DNA of 41,946 nt from Candidatus Accumulibacter proximus. GTDB taxonomy: Bacteria; Pseudomonadota; Gammaproteobacteria; Burkholderiales; Rhodocyclaceae. The notes under the pieces were generated by a model. It did no database searches. It saw only the letters and a list, made by a program, of their open reading frames with translations, and was not told the DNA's origin. A program made the translations under genes and the position numbers. Position 1 is the first letter of the stretch. Every line of letters starts with the position of its first letter. This document shows, piece by piece, positions 1 to 10,517 of this stretch. The stretch spans positions 1 to 41,946 of the forward strand of contig JADJMH010000007.1 in assembly GCA_016709675.1 (NCBI GenBank), in the 5' to 3' direction.

Positions 1-55
1 CGGTTGGTGAGCGAAGAAGTCGCCCGATGAATCGGGCTCCTACACGGGAAATCGG

Positions 56-1466
56 TCAGGGGACGATGACTTCGATGGTCGGGTGGCACTGCCTGATTGC
101 GGCGGCGAGGGCCTGTTTGGCAGCGGTGTCGCCGTGCACCAGGCGGACCTGCCGTGGCTTGTGCCGCATGCGGCCGATGAAGTTGAGGTGAGTGTCTTTC
201 TGGTCGGCGTGCGCCGAGTAGCCGCCGAGGGTGTGGATGCCGGCGCGGATTGGGTAGCGTTGGCCATCGAGAACGATACATACACGCCCCTTCGGGCCAT
301 ACCGCTGGATTTGCCTGCCCGGCGTGCCGGGCTGCCTGGTAGCTCGATGAGCAGGACATCGTGGCGCGGGTCGTTGAGCATCGCCTTGAGGTAGTTGACG
401 ATGCGTTTGTCACCGCACATGCCGGCTGGCGGCGATGACGATCGCCGGGCGCGCGGTACGCCGCAAGGTACTCGACGGCACCAGGTGGGTGGCGTGGTCG
501 TCGATGGTGGTGAGCTGTCCGAAGGCCAGCGGGTGGCGTCCGGCGGCCAGTTTGCGCCGGGCTTCCACTGTCCCAGTGCTCGCGCAGTTGGCCATAGCCG
601 GCGGTGAGATCCGCCGCCAGCGGCGAAATCACGATGATGTCGAGGTCGTCCCAGGTAACGCCCGGAGCAGCCGGACGCTGGCGGTTGCGGTGGATGATCT
701 CTTCCAGCTCGTAGAGCAGTTCCTGGGTGCGGCCGATGCTGAAGGCGGGATGAGCAGGCTGCCCTGGTTGCCAAAGCAGCGTTCGCAGGAGGGGGCCTGC
801 AGGCGCTGACGGCGATCCGTGCGGCTTTCGTGGGTGCGGTCGCCGTAGGTACTTCGAGGACGACGACGTCGGCGCCGTAGGGCGACCGGGGCGCTGGGCA
901 AGGGGGTGTAGGGGGCGCCGAGGTCCCGGAGAAAACGACGCTGCCTCCTGGCTGGCGCCCGAGATCGAATTCGACATAGGCCGAGCCGAGGATGGGCCCG
1001 CCGGGGAGAGTCGACGCGCAGCGCCGATTTCGCCGCTGATGATCGTGCGCCACCGTTTGCACGGTACGGCGATGGTCTGCTGGCGGATCCGCTTGAGAAA
1101 GCCGCCGATCAGCGCCTGGTCGCGGTGAAACCGACCTTCAGGGCATCTTCGAGGACCAGCGGCAGCAGCGCCTGTAGAGGCCTGGCTGCGGACGATCGGC
1201 CCGCGATAGCCGGCCGCCAGCAGCCTGGGATGCGCCCGACATGGTCGATGTGACGTGGGTAACGACCAGCGCGCACCCGATCGATGGGAAAGTGATGTCC
1301 AGGCGTTTCGGCCCTGGCGCCTTCGCGCGAGGTTTCCGCGCCCTGAAACAGGCCGCAGTCCACCAGCACCAGACTGGCCGTCGGGCAGGCTGAGCTGGTG
1401 GCAGGAGCCGGTGACGCCGTCCACGGCACCGTGATGGCTTATTCTGGCTGCAAGGCTCAAGGTCAT
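56..1466 (-). pseudogene. beta-CASP metallo-beta-lactamase-fold RNA-processing hydrolase, multiply frameshifted
   Basis: Pieces of one protein lie in different frames on the minus strand. The N-terminus begins at ATG 1466 and includes VDCGLFQGAE. A metal-binding THAHIDHVGRIP-like segment follows near 1240-1270, readable once a 1-base slip is allowed. The middle part contains GSAYVEFDLG and SLLIPAFSIGRTQELLYELE, the beta-CASP region. The C-terminal part contains GGYSAHADQKD, the SAHAD motif of beta-CASP nucleases, and ends in HPTIEVIVP just before the stop at 56-58. The intact length of about 470 aa fits the MBL-fold/RNA-specificity family (relatives of CPSF73 and TTHA0252). At least six frame changes would be needed to restore it. 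The other minus-strand genes just upstream are also broken, so sequencing indels are as likely as real decay. The family assignment is firm; the state of the gene is not. Confidence 0.8.
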
Positions 1467-1562
1467 GGTCGGTGTCGGTGGTGCGAGATCAGGTACCCGG
1501 ACTGACTACCGTGCGGCTGTCACGAGGCGAGCGTCGGGGAGCAAAGGCGCATTCGCGGCGGT

Positions 1563-2080
1563 TCAGGCCAGGGTCAGGTGGCCGATCGGTATGGCCACGG
1601 GTTTTTCGCGGCCCAGGAGGCTGAGGGGACACCGTCAACCGTTCTTCGGCCACAGCGGAAACGATGCCGGACATGCCCGCGAGGGGCCGTCAGCGATCGC
1701 CACGCTGTCACCGGCCTGAGAAGGGGAAGCAGCGTGTCATCCAGCGCCCTTGCCTGGTGTTCAGCCAGCGAGCGAATCGCCTCCAGCGTGGCTTCATCGA
1801 GCGTCGCGGGACGTTACCGAAGGTCACCAGTCCGGTCACGCCGGGGTGCTGCGAATGGGCCGATACTTTGCCCGGCGCGGTTGCAGCGGACAAAACTGTA
1901 GCGCGGGAACATCACCTGCTGCTTTTTCGTCCAGCCATCCTTGCTCTTCTGCCATTGCGTCAGCAAGGGCAGAAAGACCTCGTAACCCTGCTCCTCGAGC
2001 TTGCGCAGCGCGAACGCTTCTCGCCGCGGCTTGGTGAGGCAGACGTACCACGGGATGGATGGGGGCGGGGTGGAAGACAC
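1563..2080 (-). pseudogene. RfaH/NusG-like transcription antitermination factor, frameshifted
   Basis: The N-terminal NGN domain reads cleanly from ATG 2080: WYVCLTKPRREAFALRKLEE, then GYEVFLPLL and FPRYSFV, which are typical NusG/RfaH residues. Near 1885-1895 the frame changes to GVTGLVTFGNVPA. It changes again to a C-terminal KOW-like stretch: GDSVAIADGPLAGMSGIV, then a beta-rich end finishing at the stop at 1563-1565. The total of about 170 aa matches RfaH. RfaH paralogues load on RNA polymerase at ops sites and allow long, poorly translated operons to be expressed; that role is inferred from family. It sits between the DUF3301 gene (35 bases upstream) and the beta-CASP hydrolase gene, all on the minus strand. 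Two or more frame changes are needed, probably sequence errors. Confidence 0.8.
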
Positions 2081-2114
2081 GGGCGCACAGTATCCCCGGA
2101 TCCGGCTGCGGCCG

Positions 2115-2461
2115 TCAAGGGACGTCCTCGCTGCCGCTGGCGACTACCTGCAGCCGGGGGGCTGATGCATGCGGCAGATGCAGCATCAGCAATTCGCTGC
2201 CGAGCAGGGTGACGTGGCCCTGCCGGCGATTATCCCCGGTATCGCTGTACTCGAAGCGATAGACGCGCCGCAGGCGCAGGCGGCCCTCGTCATCACGCGC
2301 CGGGCGCAGCCCGCCGAGCGCCACGGTATCATCGAGCAGGAGCAGGTTTTCGGCCACACAGGCGGCACGCGCAGCCGCCATCGCCGCCGCACGTGCCCTG
2401 GAAGCTGTCGAACCAGAACCAGGCGAGGGGCAAGCAGAACGACCAGGCTGGTCGTTTCCAT
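2115..2461 (-). CDS. DUF3301 domain-containing small membrane-anchored protein, frameshifted near its N-terminus
   Basis: The start METTSLVVLLA at 2461 leads into a hydrophobic anchor that in the next frame reads LAWFWFDSFQG. After a second slip near 2395 the body reads ARAAAMAAARAACVAENLLLLD, then DDTVALGGLRPARDDEGRLRLRRVYRFEYS and a C-terminal part with LLGSELLMLHLP. The pattern of a short N-terminal membrane segment, an alanine-rich helix and an LRLRRxYRFEYS strand is that of the DUF3301 family, found widely in gammaproteobacteria and betaproteobacteria with no assigned function. It is the first gene of the minus-strand run that continues with the RfaH-like factor. The 280 bases upstream separate it from the divergent exporter operon. 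Confidence 0.68.
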
Positions 2462-2743
2462 CTGCGGGATGACGTGTTCCCCAATGGTCAGTCGGTCAAA
2501 CCGGCACCAGACAGCGCTTCAACCGGCTGGCGGAGGCGGCGGGCAATGATACGGCCAGGCCCCGGCGGTGAGTGTCTTCCTGCCACCCATTCGAACCCAT
2601 TCGCGCCTGCTCGCACCCATTCTCGCCCGACCCGGTCAGCACCCCAGTCTGTAACATTTGCTAACGCAATCGCGAGCGGCAAATGCGTTTCCGGGTGCCC
2701 GGGCCGTACGAGATGGCTGCCAGGCTGGCTATACTAGCGAAAA

Positions 2744-4183
2744 ATGGCTTACACGACACCTTCAGCACTTTCGCGGCACACCCGGACGCCCCCGCCGACT
2801 CGCCATCGCCACGCTCCTGGCGGCACTTGCCGGCGAGCTGCAGGCCTTCGAAGTGGGGGATCCCTTCGCCACCGGCGCACTCACCCCGCCGCCGCCGGCC
2901 CTGATCATCGATGGCGCTGCCCTGCCCTGCCAGCCGCTGGCGGCCGACGTCCCTTACGGCGTGCTGGAAGTCGTCGATCTCGCGCTGTGCCGGAATCCGA
3001 CCACCCGCGAGGTCTGGTCCGCGGCGCGGCTGCAGGCGGCGCAGGTCGGTCTGGCGCAAGCCGATTTCCTCCCCACCCTCGACGGCCGACTCGCCGGCAG
3101 CCGGGTGAGGGTCGATGCGCGGAGCGCCAACCAGAGCAACGCCGCGCTGACGCTCTCCTGGTTGCTGTTCGACTTCGGCGCCCGTTCGGCCAACCTCGAA
3201 GTCGCGCGACAGTTGATGAGTGCCGCCGTCTCGACGCTCGACGCGACCGTCCAGAATGTCCTTCCTCGAGGCGCTGCGAGCCTACTACAACGCCCAGGCG
3301 GCCCGAGCGGCGGTGACAGCCGCCCGCGAATCCGGAAAGGGCCAGCCGGGAAAGTCTCTCGGCGGCCGAGGTCCGCTACCAGGTCGGCACCGGCACCCCG
3401 GCCGACCGGCTGCAGGCACAGACCGCCTGGTCACAGGCGACGCTCACCCGCATCCGGGCGGAGGGCGTGCAACGCAACACGCTCGGCCGGCTGGCCAACG
3501 TCATGGGCCTCGACGCCAACCAGCCGCTGCCACTCGACGACATCCCGGCGGCCAGCCCGGACGCGAGTTTCGAAGGAGACGTCGCGGTACTGATCGCCGA
3601 AGCGCGCGAGCGCCGCCCTGACCTCCAGGCCGCCGAGGCCGAACTGAAAGCGGCTCAGTCCGGCGTGGACTACGCGCGCGCCGCCGGTCTGCCGACGCTG
3701 TCGCTGAGCGCCGGCCCGAAATGGGAGGACCTCGGCGGCGCCTCGGCCAACAGCAACTCGATCGGGCTGGTGGTGAACCTGCCGTTGTTCTCCGGCTTCA
3801 ACACCACCTACAGCGTGCGCGCCGCCGAAGCGCGCACCGAGGTCCAGGCGGCCCGCCGCGACAGCGTCCGCCAGCAGGTGGCGCTCGACGTCTGGGAGGC
3901 CTACCAGAACCTGACCACGGCCACCCAGACGATACGCACCAGCGCCGACCTGCTGGCCAGCGCCGAGCAGTCAGAGCGCGTCGCGCTCGGCCGCTACAAG
4001 GCCGGCGTCGGCAACATCCTCGACGTCCTCAACGCCCAGAGCGCGCTCGCCAACGCCCGCCTGCAACGCATCCAGGCGGCGCTCGAGTGGTACGTCTCAC
4101 GCGCCGCGCTGGCCAGGGCGATCGGCACCCTCGATAGCCGCCTGCTGGCGCTCAGCGCTGGCCAGAAAGTCCGCAAGCCATGA
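2744..4183 (+). CDS. TolC-family outer-membrane efflux protein, frameshifted
   Basis: The protein is spread over successive frames. A signal-peptide-like segment RRLAIATLLAALAGELQA is followed by VDLALCRNPTTREVWSAA, the conserved TolC N-terminal helix pattern. The first repeat reads ALTLSWLLFDFGARSANLE. The frame slips near 3260 and again near 3340. From there the second half is intact, with VGTGTPADRLQAQTAWSQA and then LVVNLPLFSGFNTTYSVRAAE. The end is RYKAGVGNILDVLNAQSALA, the classical second-repeat motif. The start is uncertain: ATG 2744 needs one more slip near 2790. The length of about 475 aa is normal. It is first in a run with the MacA-like adaptor (4-base overlap), ATPase and permease, so it should be the outer-membrane channel of that exporter. 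Confidence 0.85.
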
Positions 4184-5415
4184 ACATCCCGCGCCAGAAA
4201 TCCGCTCTCGCCCTCCTCCTGATCACACTGGCTGCCGGTGGTGCCTATTGGTACCGCCAGAGCAGCGAACAGTCGCTGGAACAACGCTACAAGGTGCAGG
4301 CCATCGAACGGGGTGATCTGACGCAGACGGTGTCGGCCAACGGGACGCTCAACCCGGTGGTGCTGGTCAATGTCGGCACGCAGGTTTCCGGCACGGTGAC
4401 CCGGCTCTATGTCGACTTCAATGACCAGGTCGAGAAGGGTCAGGCGCTGCTCGAACTCGACGACCGGCTGCTCGCCGCGCAGGCGCGGCAGTCAGCAGCC
4501 AACGTGGTCAATGTACGCGCCGCGCTCGATCTGGCGCGCGCCACGGAAGCGCGCATGAAGGCCCTGTTCGAACAGGAATATATCTCGCGGCAGGAACTCG
4601 AACAGGCGATCCAGACGCGCCGCTCGAGCGAAGCGCAGCTCGCACAGGCGACGGCGGCGGCCGAGAAGGATGAGGTCAACCTGCGCTACACGACGATCCG
4701 TTCGCCGGTTTCGGGCACCGTCATCGACCGCGTGGTCGATCTCGGGCAGACCGTCGCTGCCACCCTGCAAACGCCGACGCTGATCAAGATTGCGCAGGAC
4801 CTCTCGGAGATGCGCATCGATTCGAGCTTTGCCGAAGCCGACATCGGCAGCATCCGCGAAGGGCAGAAGGTGCGCTTTACCGTCGACGCCTTCCCGAATC
4901 GCAGTTTCCAGGGGCAGGTGCAGCAGATTCGCCTCAACCCGACGACGCAGCAGAACGTCGTCACCTACAACGTGCGGGTTTCGCTTTCGAACCCCGATCA
5001 TATCCTGCTGCCCGGCATGACCGCCTACGTCAGCATCGGTGTCGCCAGCCGCGAGGACGCCTTGCTGGTGCCCAACGCGGCGCTGCGTTTCAAGCCCAGC
5101 GAGACCAACGGCAGCAACGGCAACAAGCCGGTCAGCGGTGCGGCGCCAGCCGGCGGCCCGAGTGCGGCGAGTACGACGAGTGGCAGCGCCGGCGAGGCCA
5201 GGGGCAAGGGCAAGAAGCGCGACACCGCGAGCGGCACGGTCTACGTGATCGACCACGACGAGCTGAAGCCGGTGAGTGTGCAGCTCGGGATCACCGACAG
5301 CCGCAATACGGAGGTGCTCGGCGGCGAGCTGAAAGCCGGCGACAAGGTCGTCATCGGCGAAAATATTGCCAGCAGCAGCGGCAAGCCGAGCAGCGTCGGG
5401 ATGAGATTGTTCTGA
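4180..5415 (+). CDS. macA: MacA-like periplasmic adaptor subunit of a tripartite ABC exporter
   Basis: This 411-aa membrane-fusion protein has one N-terminal membrane segment (residues about 8-25). The first half-lipoyl region includes SANGTLNPVVLVNVGTQVSG near residues 51-70. A long alpha-helical hairpin (about 95-165) contains EQEYISRQELEQA. The second lipoyl half is TIRSPVSGTVIDRVVDLGQTV, and a beta-barrel/membrane-proximal region follows. These features match MacA/AcrA-type adaptors that join an inner-membrane MacB transporter to TolC. A low-complexity Gly/Ser/Ala insert at about residues 307-347 is longer than usual. The start overlaps the TolC gene stop by 4 bases. The TGATG junction at 5413-5417 couples it to the ATPase gene. 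The frame is intact. The substrate (macrolide, lipoprotein, peptide or siderophore) cannot be told from sequence. Confidence 0.9.
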   Translation: MNIPRQKSALALLLITLAAGGAYWYRQSSEQSLEQRYKVQAIERGDLTQTVSANGTLNPVVLVNVGTQVSGTVTRLYVDFNDQVEKGQALLELDDRLLAAQARQSAANVVNVRAALDLARATEARMKALFEQEYISRQELEQAIQTRRSSEAQLAQATAAAEKDEVNLRYTTIRSPVSGTVIDRVVDLGQTVAATLQTPTLIKIAQDLSEMRIDSSFAEADIGSIREGQKVRFTVDAFPNRSFQGQVQQIRLNPTTQQNVVTYNVRVSLSNPDHILLPGMTAYVSIGVASREDALLVPNAALRFKPSETNGSNGNKPVSGAAPAGGPSAASTTSGSAGEARGKGKKRDTASGTVYVIDHDELKPVSVQLGITDSRNTEVLGGELKAGDKVVIGENIASSSGKPSSVGMRLF

Positions 5416-6122
5416 TGTCCGAGGCGATCATTCGCGTCGCCGGCCTCGGCAAATCCTACCTCACCGCGGCCGGGCCATTTCCGGCACTGCGAGGGGTCGA
5501 TCTGGATCGAGGCCGGTGAATTCGTGGCCATCATGGGCCCCTCGGGGTCCGGCAAGTCGACCTTCATGAACCTGCTCGGCTGCCTCGATACGCCGAGCAG
5601 CGGCGACTACTTCCTGGTTGGTCGCAACGCCGCCCAACTCAGCAAAGACGAACTGGCGGCGCTGCGCAACCGGACCATCGGCTTCGTCTTCCAGGGCTTC
5701 AACCTGTTGCCACGAATGACGCTCGAGGACAACGTCGCCCTGCCGCTGGTCTATGCCGGCTTCGAGCGCGAGGCGCGGCGGGCGCGGGCACGACTGGAAC
5801 TGGGCCGGGTCGGCCTCGGCGATTACACGGCTTCGCTGCCGAGCCGCATCTCGGGCGGTCAGCAGCAACGGGTGGCGATCGCGCGCGCACTGGCCAACTC
5901 GCCGCAACTGATCCTGGCCGACGAACCCACCGGCAACCTCGACAGCCATACCAGCGAAGAGATCATGGCCCTGTTCGTTGAACTCAACCGCGAGGGGATC
6001 ACCATCGTGCTGGTGACGCACGAGGCCGACATCGCCGCCTATGCCCGGCGACAGGTGCGCTTCCGCGACGGCCTGATCGTCAGCGACCTGCCGACGCCGG
6101 CGCCAGCTCTGGCCGCAGCGGC

Positions 6123-6129
<7 letters not shown>
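5415..6129 (+). CDS. MacB-type ABC transporter ATP-binding protein, one frameshift near the N-terminus
   Basis: Translation begins at ATG 5415, overlapping the adaptor stop, with SEAIIRVAGLGKSYLTAAG. A small indel near 5507 moves the frame within GVDL/IEAGEFVAIMGPS. The rest is intact: Walker A GPSGSGKST, Q-loop VFQGFNLLPRMT, signature SGGQQQRVAIARAL, Walker B LILADEPTGNLDS and the switch His in LVTHE. These are the hallmarks of the LolD/MacB/FtsE class of ATPases that power mechanotransmission rather than classical transport. The product should be about 238 aa. It overlaps the permease gene by 7 bases. In Escherichia coli MacB the ATPase and permease are one chain; here they are separate genes, as in many LolCDE-like and SalXY-like systems. 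Confidence 0.9.
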
Positions 6130-7343
<1,214 letters not shown>

Positions 7344-7393
7344 CCGGACAGGCTACAATCTCCCCTCCGCCAACCCCACCGCGAGACCCCCCC

Positions 7394-7915
7394 ATGCCTC
7401 TTTACGCCCTCGGCGCCCGGCGCCCACAGCTCGACCCGCAAAGCTGGGTCGCCCCGAACGCGATCGTCATCGGCGACGTGCACCTGGCCAGAAACGCCTC
7501 GATCTGGTGGAACACGACGCTTCGCGGCGACAACGACCCGATCAGCATCGGCGAGAACAGCAATATCCAGGACAATTGCGTGCTGCATACCGACGAAGGC
7601 GTACCGCTGTCGATCGGCCGCGACGTGACCGTCGGTCATCTGGTGATGCTGCACGGCTGCACGATCGGCGACGGTTCGCTGATCGGCATCGGCTCGGTGC
7701 TGCTCAACCGCGCAGTGATCGGCAAGGGCTGCATCGTCGGGGCCAACACGCTGATCCCCGAGGGCAAGGTGTTTGCCGACCACTCGCTGATCGTCGGCTC
7801 GCCGGGCAAGGTGGTTCGCCAGCTCAGCGCGAACGAGGTGGCTCGCCTGTTGCACAGTGCGGAACATTATGTCGCCAACTGGCAGCGCTATCAGCACGAA
7901 CTCGAGGCTTTGTAG
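7394..7915 (+). CDS. gamma-carbonic anhydrase family protein (YrdA-like)
   Basis: This 173-aa left-handed beta-helix protein is built from hexapeptide repeats. The repeats run from WVAPNAIVIGDVHLARNASI through ISIGENSNIQDNCVLH and VGHLVMLHGCTIGDGSLIGIG. The family's metal-ligand histidines are visible in NCVLHTD, VTVGHLVML and LMLHGC-type contexts. The C-terminal helix (NEVARLLHSAEHYVANWQRY) is also typical. The gamma-class fold catalyses CO2 hydration in some members, but many YrdA/PaaY proteins have weak or no measured activity, so function is inferred. It starts 50 bases after the permease gene and is followed by a 180-base spacer. No obvious functional link with its neighbours is seen. 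Confidence 0.9.
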   Translation: MPLYALGARRPQLDPQSWVAPNAIVIGDVHLARNASIWWNTTLRGDNDPISIGENSNIQDNCVLHTDEGVPLSIGRDVTVGHLVMLHGCTIGDGSLIGIGSVLLNRAVIGKGCIVGANTLIPEGKVFADHSLIVGSPGKVVRQLSANEVARLLHSAEHYVANWQRYQHELEAL

Positions 7916-7980
7916 CGACGGCGCGACAGCGCATCCCGCAGCAGCGCCTGAGCGCTTGTGCAGGGGTGCCCAGCGCTTGT

Positions 7981-8040
7981 CATTCCTTGCCTGGCGACCG
8001 TAATGCTTGCGCCATGCCGGCGCAGGCGGGAATCCACGTC
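7981..8040 (+). repeat. degenerate dispersed palindromic repeat
   Basis: The spacer between the carbonic anhydrase and thioesterase genes carries CATTCCT...GCGCAGGCGGGAATCCA. This resembles the well-preserved palindrome ATTCCCGC-N4-GCGGGAAT at 29054-29073, including the trailing AATCCA. Here the left arm is decayed and separated by about 30 bases. It is an extragenic repeat of a kind common in betaproteobacteria. Confidence 0.4.
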
Positions 8041-8096
8041 GTCTGGCTGATTGATCATCGCAGTACCCTCCGCCAACCCGAGTACAAGGAAATCGT

Positions 8097-8561
8097 ATGC
8101 AGGCTTTTCAGGACTACTACCCGGAGAATGTTGCCCATTGCTACGGCTGCGGCCGGCTCAATGAGCACGGCCACCAGATCAAGACGTACTGGGAGGGCGA
8201 CGAAACCGTCACCCGCTTCCAGCCGAGGCCCGAGCACACCGCGATTCCCGGCTTTGTCTATGGCGGCCTGCTGGCCTCGCTGATCGACTGCCATGGCACC
8301 AGCACGGCGGCTGCCGCGATGTATCGCGCTGAGAACCGGTCGATGGACAGCCTGCCGGCCTTCCGCTTCGTCACCGGGTCGCTGCAGGTCAGCTATCTGA
8401 AGCCGACGCCGCTCGGCCCGGTGCTTGAAATTCGCGGCCGGGTGAAGGAAATCAAGGGCCGCAAGGTCGTCGTCGAAGCGACGGTCTACGCCGACGGCGT
8501 CGCCACGGCGCGCGGCGAAGTCGTTGCCCTGCAGATGCCGGAGACCTTTGCCAGCCAGTGA
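8097..8561 (+). CDS. PaaI/YigI-type hotdog-fold thioesterase
   Basis: This 154-aa protein has the single-domain hotdog pattern. An N-terminal CYGCGRLNEHGHQIK motif is typical of the PaaI subgroup with a Cys-rich start. The central helix reads IPGFVYGGLLASLIDCHGTSTAAAA, in which Asp replaces the usual catalytic Asp/Glu region (LIDCHG). Long beta strands follow (LQVSYLKPTPLGPVLEIRGRVKEI). Such enzymes hydrolyse acyl-CoA thioesters; the substrate here is not predictable. The frame is intact and the ATG follows AAGGAAATCGT. It is followed by the convergent CHAT gene, whose stop is 56 bases away. Confidence 0.88.
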   Translation: MQAFQDYYPENVAHCYGCGRLNEHGHQIKTYWEGDETVTRFQPRPEHTAIPGFVYGGLLASLIDCHGTSTAAAAMYRAENRSMDSLPAFRFVTGSLQVSYLKPTPLGPVLEIRGRVKEIKGRKVVVEATVYADGVATARGEVVALQMPETFASQ

Positions 8562-8617
8562 GGGCGGGCACTGTCGGTCCGGGCTATCGGTCCCGATCCG
8601 GGCCGACAGCGCCAGCG

Positions 8618-10366
8618 TCAGACCAGCAGCGGTGGCCGCAGCCTGGCCACCAGGCGTTCGGCCGGCTCGATGATCTCGCTGCCGAAGATGCGCTGCAGGT
8701 GCGCCCGGTCGCGGTAGCGGACAACGGGCTGCAGCACGGATTCACGGCGCAGGATATGGTCGGACACCGGATACTCGCGCTGTGAGTCCTCGATCAGGGG
8801 AATGACCGGTACCGACGGATGCGCCGGCACAATCGCCTGCAACTCGGCGGGGATGCTCTTCGGGTCGGAGAGGTCGGCGATGATGAACCGCGAGACGCCG
8901 GCGAAGCGCAGCACTGATTCGATCAGGTCGCGCTCGGGTGCCTTCTCGAAGTCGAAGAGGATGGGCACGTAGCCGCGATCGAGTTGCGTCAGGGCACGGC
9001 GAATGTCGTCAAGCACAGCCTTGCGCTCGTCGGTGAAGCGCCCGAGGATCAGCACGCAGACTTGCGCCATGTCGGAGAGCTGGCGCTGGAAGGCCTGCGC
9101 GTCGTGCCGGGAGGCGCGCCGCCGGGTGCGCTGGGCCGTCGCGGCATGCGCCGCTACGGTGGCCTCGCGGCGCTCGTCAGCGCCGCCATGTGCGGCCGGC
9201 GGGAAGAGCACCGACGACTCGGCCGGCATGTAGACCATGAAGCGGCCCCAGTCGCAGGGCCACCAACTGCGCGAGTCGTCCATCACGTGCAGGCGCGCCC
9301 ACGACACCGCCTCGTCCACCGACAGGCCGAGCGCCAGCGAGCGATACAGCCTCTCCGCGAAGTGCAGCGCGGCGAGGTTGCTGACCACGCCTTGCACGCC
9401 GACCAGGCAGCCGATGCCGACGCGCAGGAAATGCTGCGCCACCGGCCAGTAGCCGCTGTTGCAGGCATTGAGCATCACGCAGCGAACGCCGGCGTGCTTG
9501 AGCAGTGGCGCCAGGCGCTCGACGCGGTTCCATCCGCCAGCAGCGCAGCCGTCCTCGAAGCGGCCGCCGAGCATCTGCTCGTCGGTGGCTTGTGCGACCG
9601 CCGGATTGACCAGCGCGACCAGGCTGGCCTGGCTGCCGTCGATGTCGACATGGCCGGCGTAGTGGAAGAAATCGCAGCCGCGGGCCAGTTGCGCTTGCAC
9701 ACCATCGGCATCGTCGGCCCACACCGAGTCGATTTCGACCAGGTCGGAGAGCGGCGCGAGCGAGCGTTTGAGGCTGCGGCATTCCTGCTTGACACCCCAG
9801 CCATCGGTGTGGTCACTCCACAGCGTGCCGACGAACACGCCACGCTGCTTGCGCGCCGCGGCCTCGGGGCGCGCAAGCAGCGTCGGTGGCTCGCGCACCA
9901 GCGACAGCCGGCTGTCCATCAGCAGGAAACCACTGCGCGGCCGCGCCGGGTCGGTCACGTCGGGGCGGTAGAGATACTCCCAGGGCAGGTCGATCAACTC
10001 GTCGGCGAGACACAGCCGCAGGCGCAGGCCGGTGCCGGGCACCGCGCCCAGGGCGCGCAGGCTGTCGACCAGCAGCGCCCACACCGGCGGCGGCAGCAGC
10101 CAGCGTGCGAGTTCCCTGCCCAGCGCCGCCGCCGCTGCCCAGTCCGCCTTCAGCGGCAGGCGATAGGCCCGCGCGTCAAATTCGCCAACGCGCACGAACA
10201 CCGGCGCGCGCATGCCACCGACCGGCGATGAATGGGTGATCACGCCGACGGAGTACCCCTCCAGCCACGCGCGGATAGAGAAATCGACAAAGCGCTGTGC
10301 GGGTTCGGAGGGGAGTGTCGACCGTTTACCGGCCGAGCGACCAGCCGGGATCAGCGCGGCGCCCAT
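8618..10366 (-). CDS. CHAT-domain caspase-like protease fused to a C-terminal TIR-like domain
   Basis: From ATG 10366 the protein is 582 aa. An N-terminal beta region (DFSIRAW..GYSVGVITHSS) leads to a CHAT peptidase domain (about 115-390). Its catalytic His is in FHYAGH (His239) and its Cys in LNACNSG (Cys302). After a linker rich in Arg/Ala, a second domain (about 433-565) reads VCVLILGRFTDERKAVLDDI, then GYVPILFDFEKAPERDLIE and FAGVSRFIIADLSDPKSIPAEL. This second pattern matches TIR-like/nucleotide-processing domains found at the C-terminus of many bacterial effector proteins. The open frame continues upstream to 10588, but that part is made of dispersed repeats (10388-10447, 10518-10600), so a later start is preferred; ATG 10213 is also possible. 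It is monocistronic and next to an MNT/HEPN pair. A defence or cell-suicide role is inferred. Confidence 0.82.
   Translation of the reverse strand: MGAALIPAGRSAGKRSTLPSEPAQRFVDFSIRAWLEGYSVGVITHSSPVGGMRAPVFVRVGEFDARAYRLPLKADWAAAAALGRELARWLLPPPVWALLVDSLRALGAVPGTGLRLRLCLADELIDLPWEYLYRPDVTDPARPRSGFLLMDSRLSLVREPPTLLARPEAAARKQRGVFVGTLWSDHTDGWGVKQECRSLKRSLAPLSDLVEIDSVWADDADGVQAQLARGCDFFHYAGHVDIDGSQASLVALVNPAVAQATDEQMLGGRFEDGCAAGGWNRVERLAPLLKHAGVRCVMLNACNSGYWPVAQHFLRVGIGCLVGVQGVVSNLAALHFAERLYRSLALGLSVDEAVSWARLHVMDDSRSWWPCDWGRFMVYMPAESSVLFPPAAHGGADERREATVAAHAATAQRTRRRASRHDAQAFQRQLSDMAQVCVLILGRFTDERKAVLDDIRRALTQLDRGYVPILFDFEKAPERDLIESVLRFAGVSRFIIADLSDPKSIPAELQAIVPAHPSVPVIPLIEDSQREYPVSDHILRRESVLQPVVRYRDRAHLQRIFGSEIIEPAERLVARLRPPLLV
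10329..10357. repeat. repeat block X, copy 1
   Basis: Twenty-nine bases beginning CCGGCCGAGCGACCAGCC are identical to 13198-13226. In both places the block lies upstream, on the plus strand, of a copy of the dispersed A repeat. Here it falls at the start of the CHAT gene, where on the minus strand it encodes ALIPAGRSAG. This suggests the coding region proper may begin still further in. Confidence 0.85.
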
Positions 10367-10387
10367 GGCGGGGCCGCGTCGGACGAC

Positions 10388-10447
10388 AAACTGGCTGGCA
10401 GACTGGCTGGCAAATTGGCTGGCCAACTCGCCGGCCGACTGGCTGGT
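10388..10447. repeat. five tandem 12-bp repeats upstream of the CHAT gene
   Basis: Five consecutive 12-base units of the type AAACTGGCTGGC (10388-10399, 10400-10411, 10412-10423, 10424-10435, 10436-10447) differ at only a few bases each. Read on the minus strand they would encode ASQS/ASQF repeats. Read on the plus strand they would give LADWLANW. They lie just before the preferred CHAT start, so they may be a variable-number repeat or a regulatory array rather than coding sequence. Confidence 0.85.
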
Positions 10448-10517
10448 ATCGGGGTCCGGGACATTTGGTTTGCAGCATGCGCGGAAGCAGCGGGCCGTGT
10501 CAAGACCGGCCGTGCCT

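Noticed and set aside
2730..2735. TATACT as a -10 box for the exporter operon
   Set aside because: Only 8 bases before the candidate ATG and with no -35-like hexamer; would require a leaderless message.
8984..10231. 415-codon open frame on the plus strand
   Set aside because: Antisense to the CHAT-TIR gene, whose catalytic motifs are clear.
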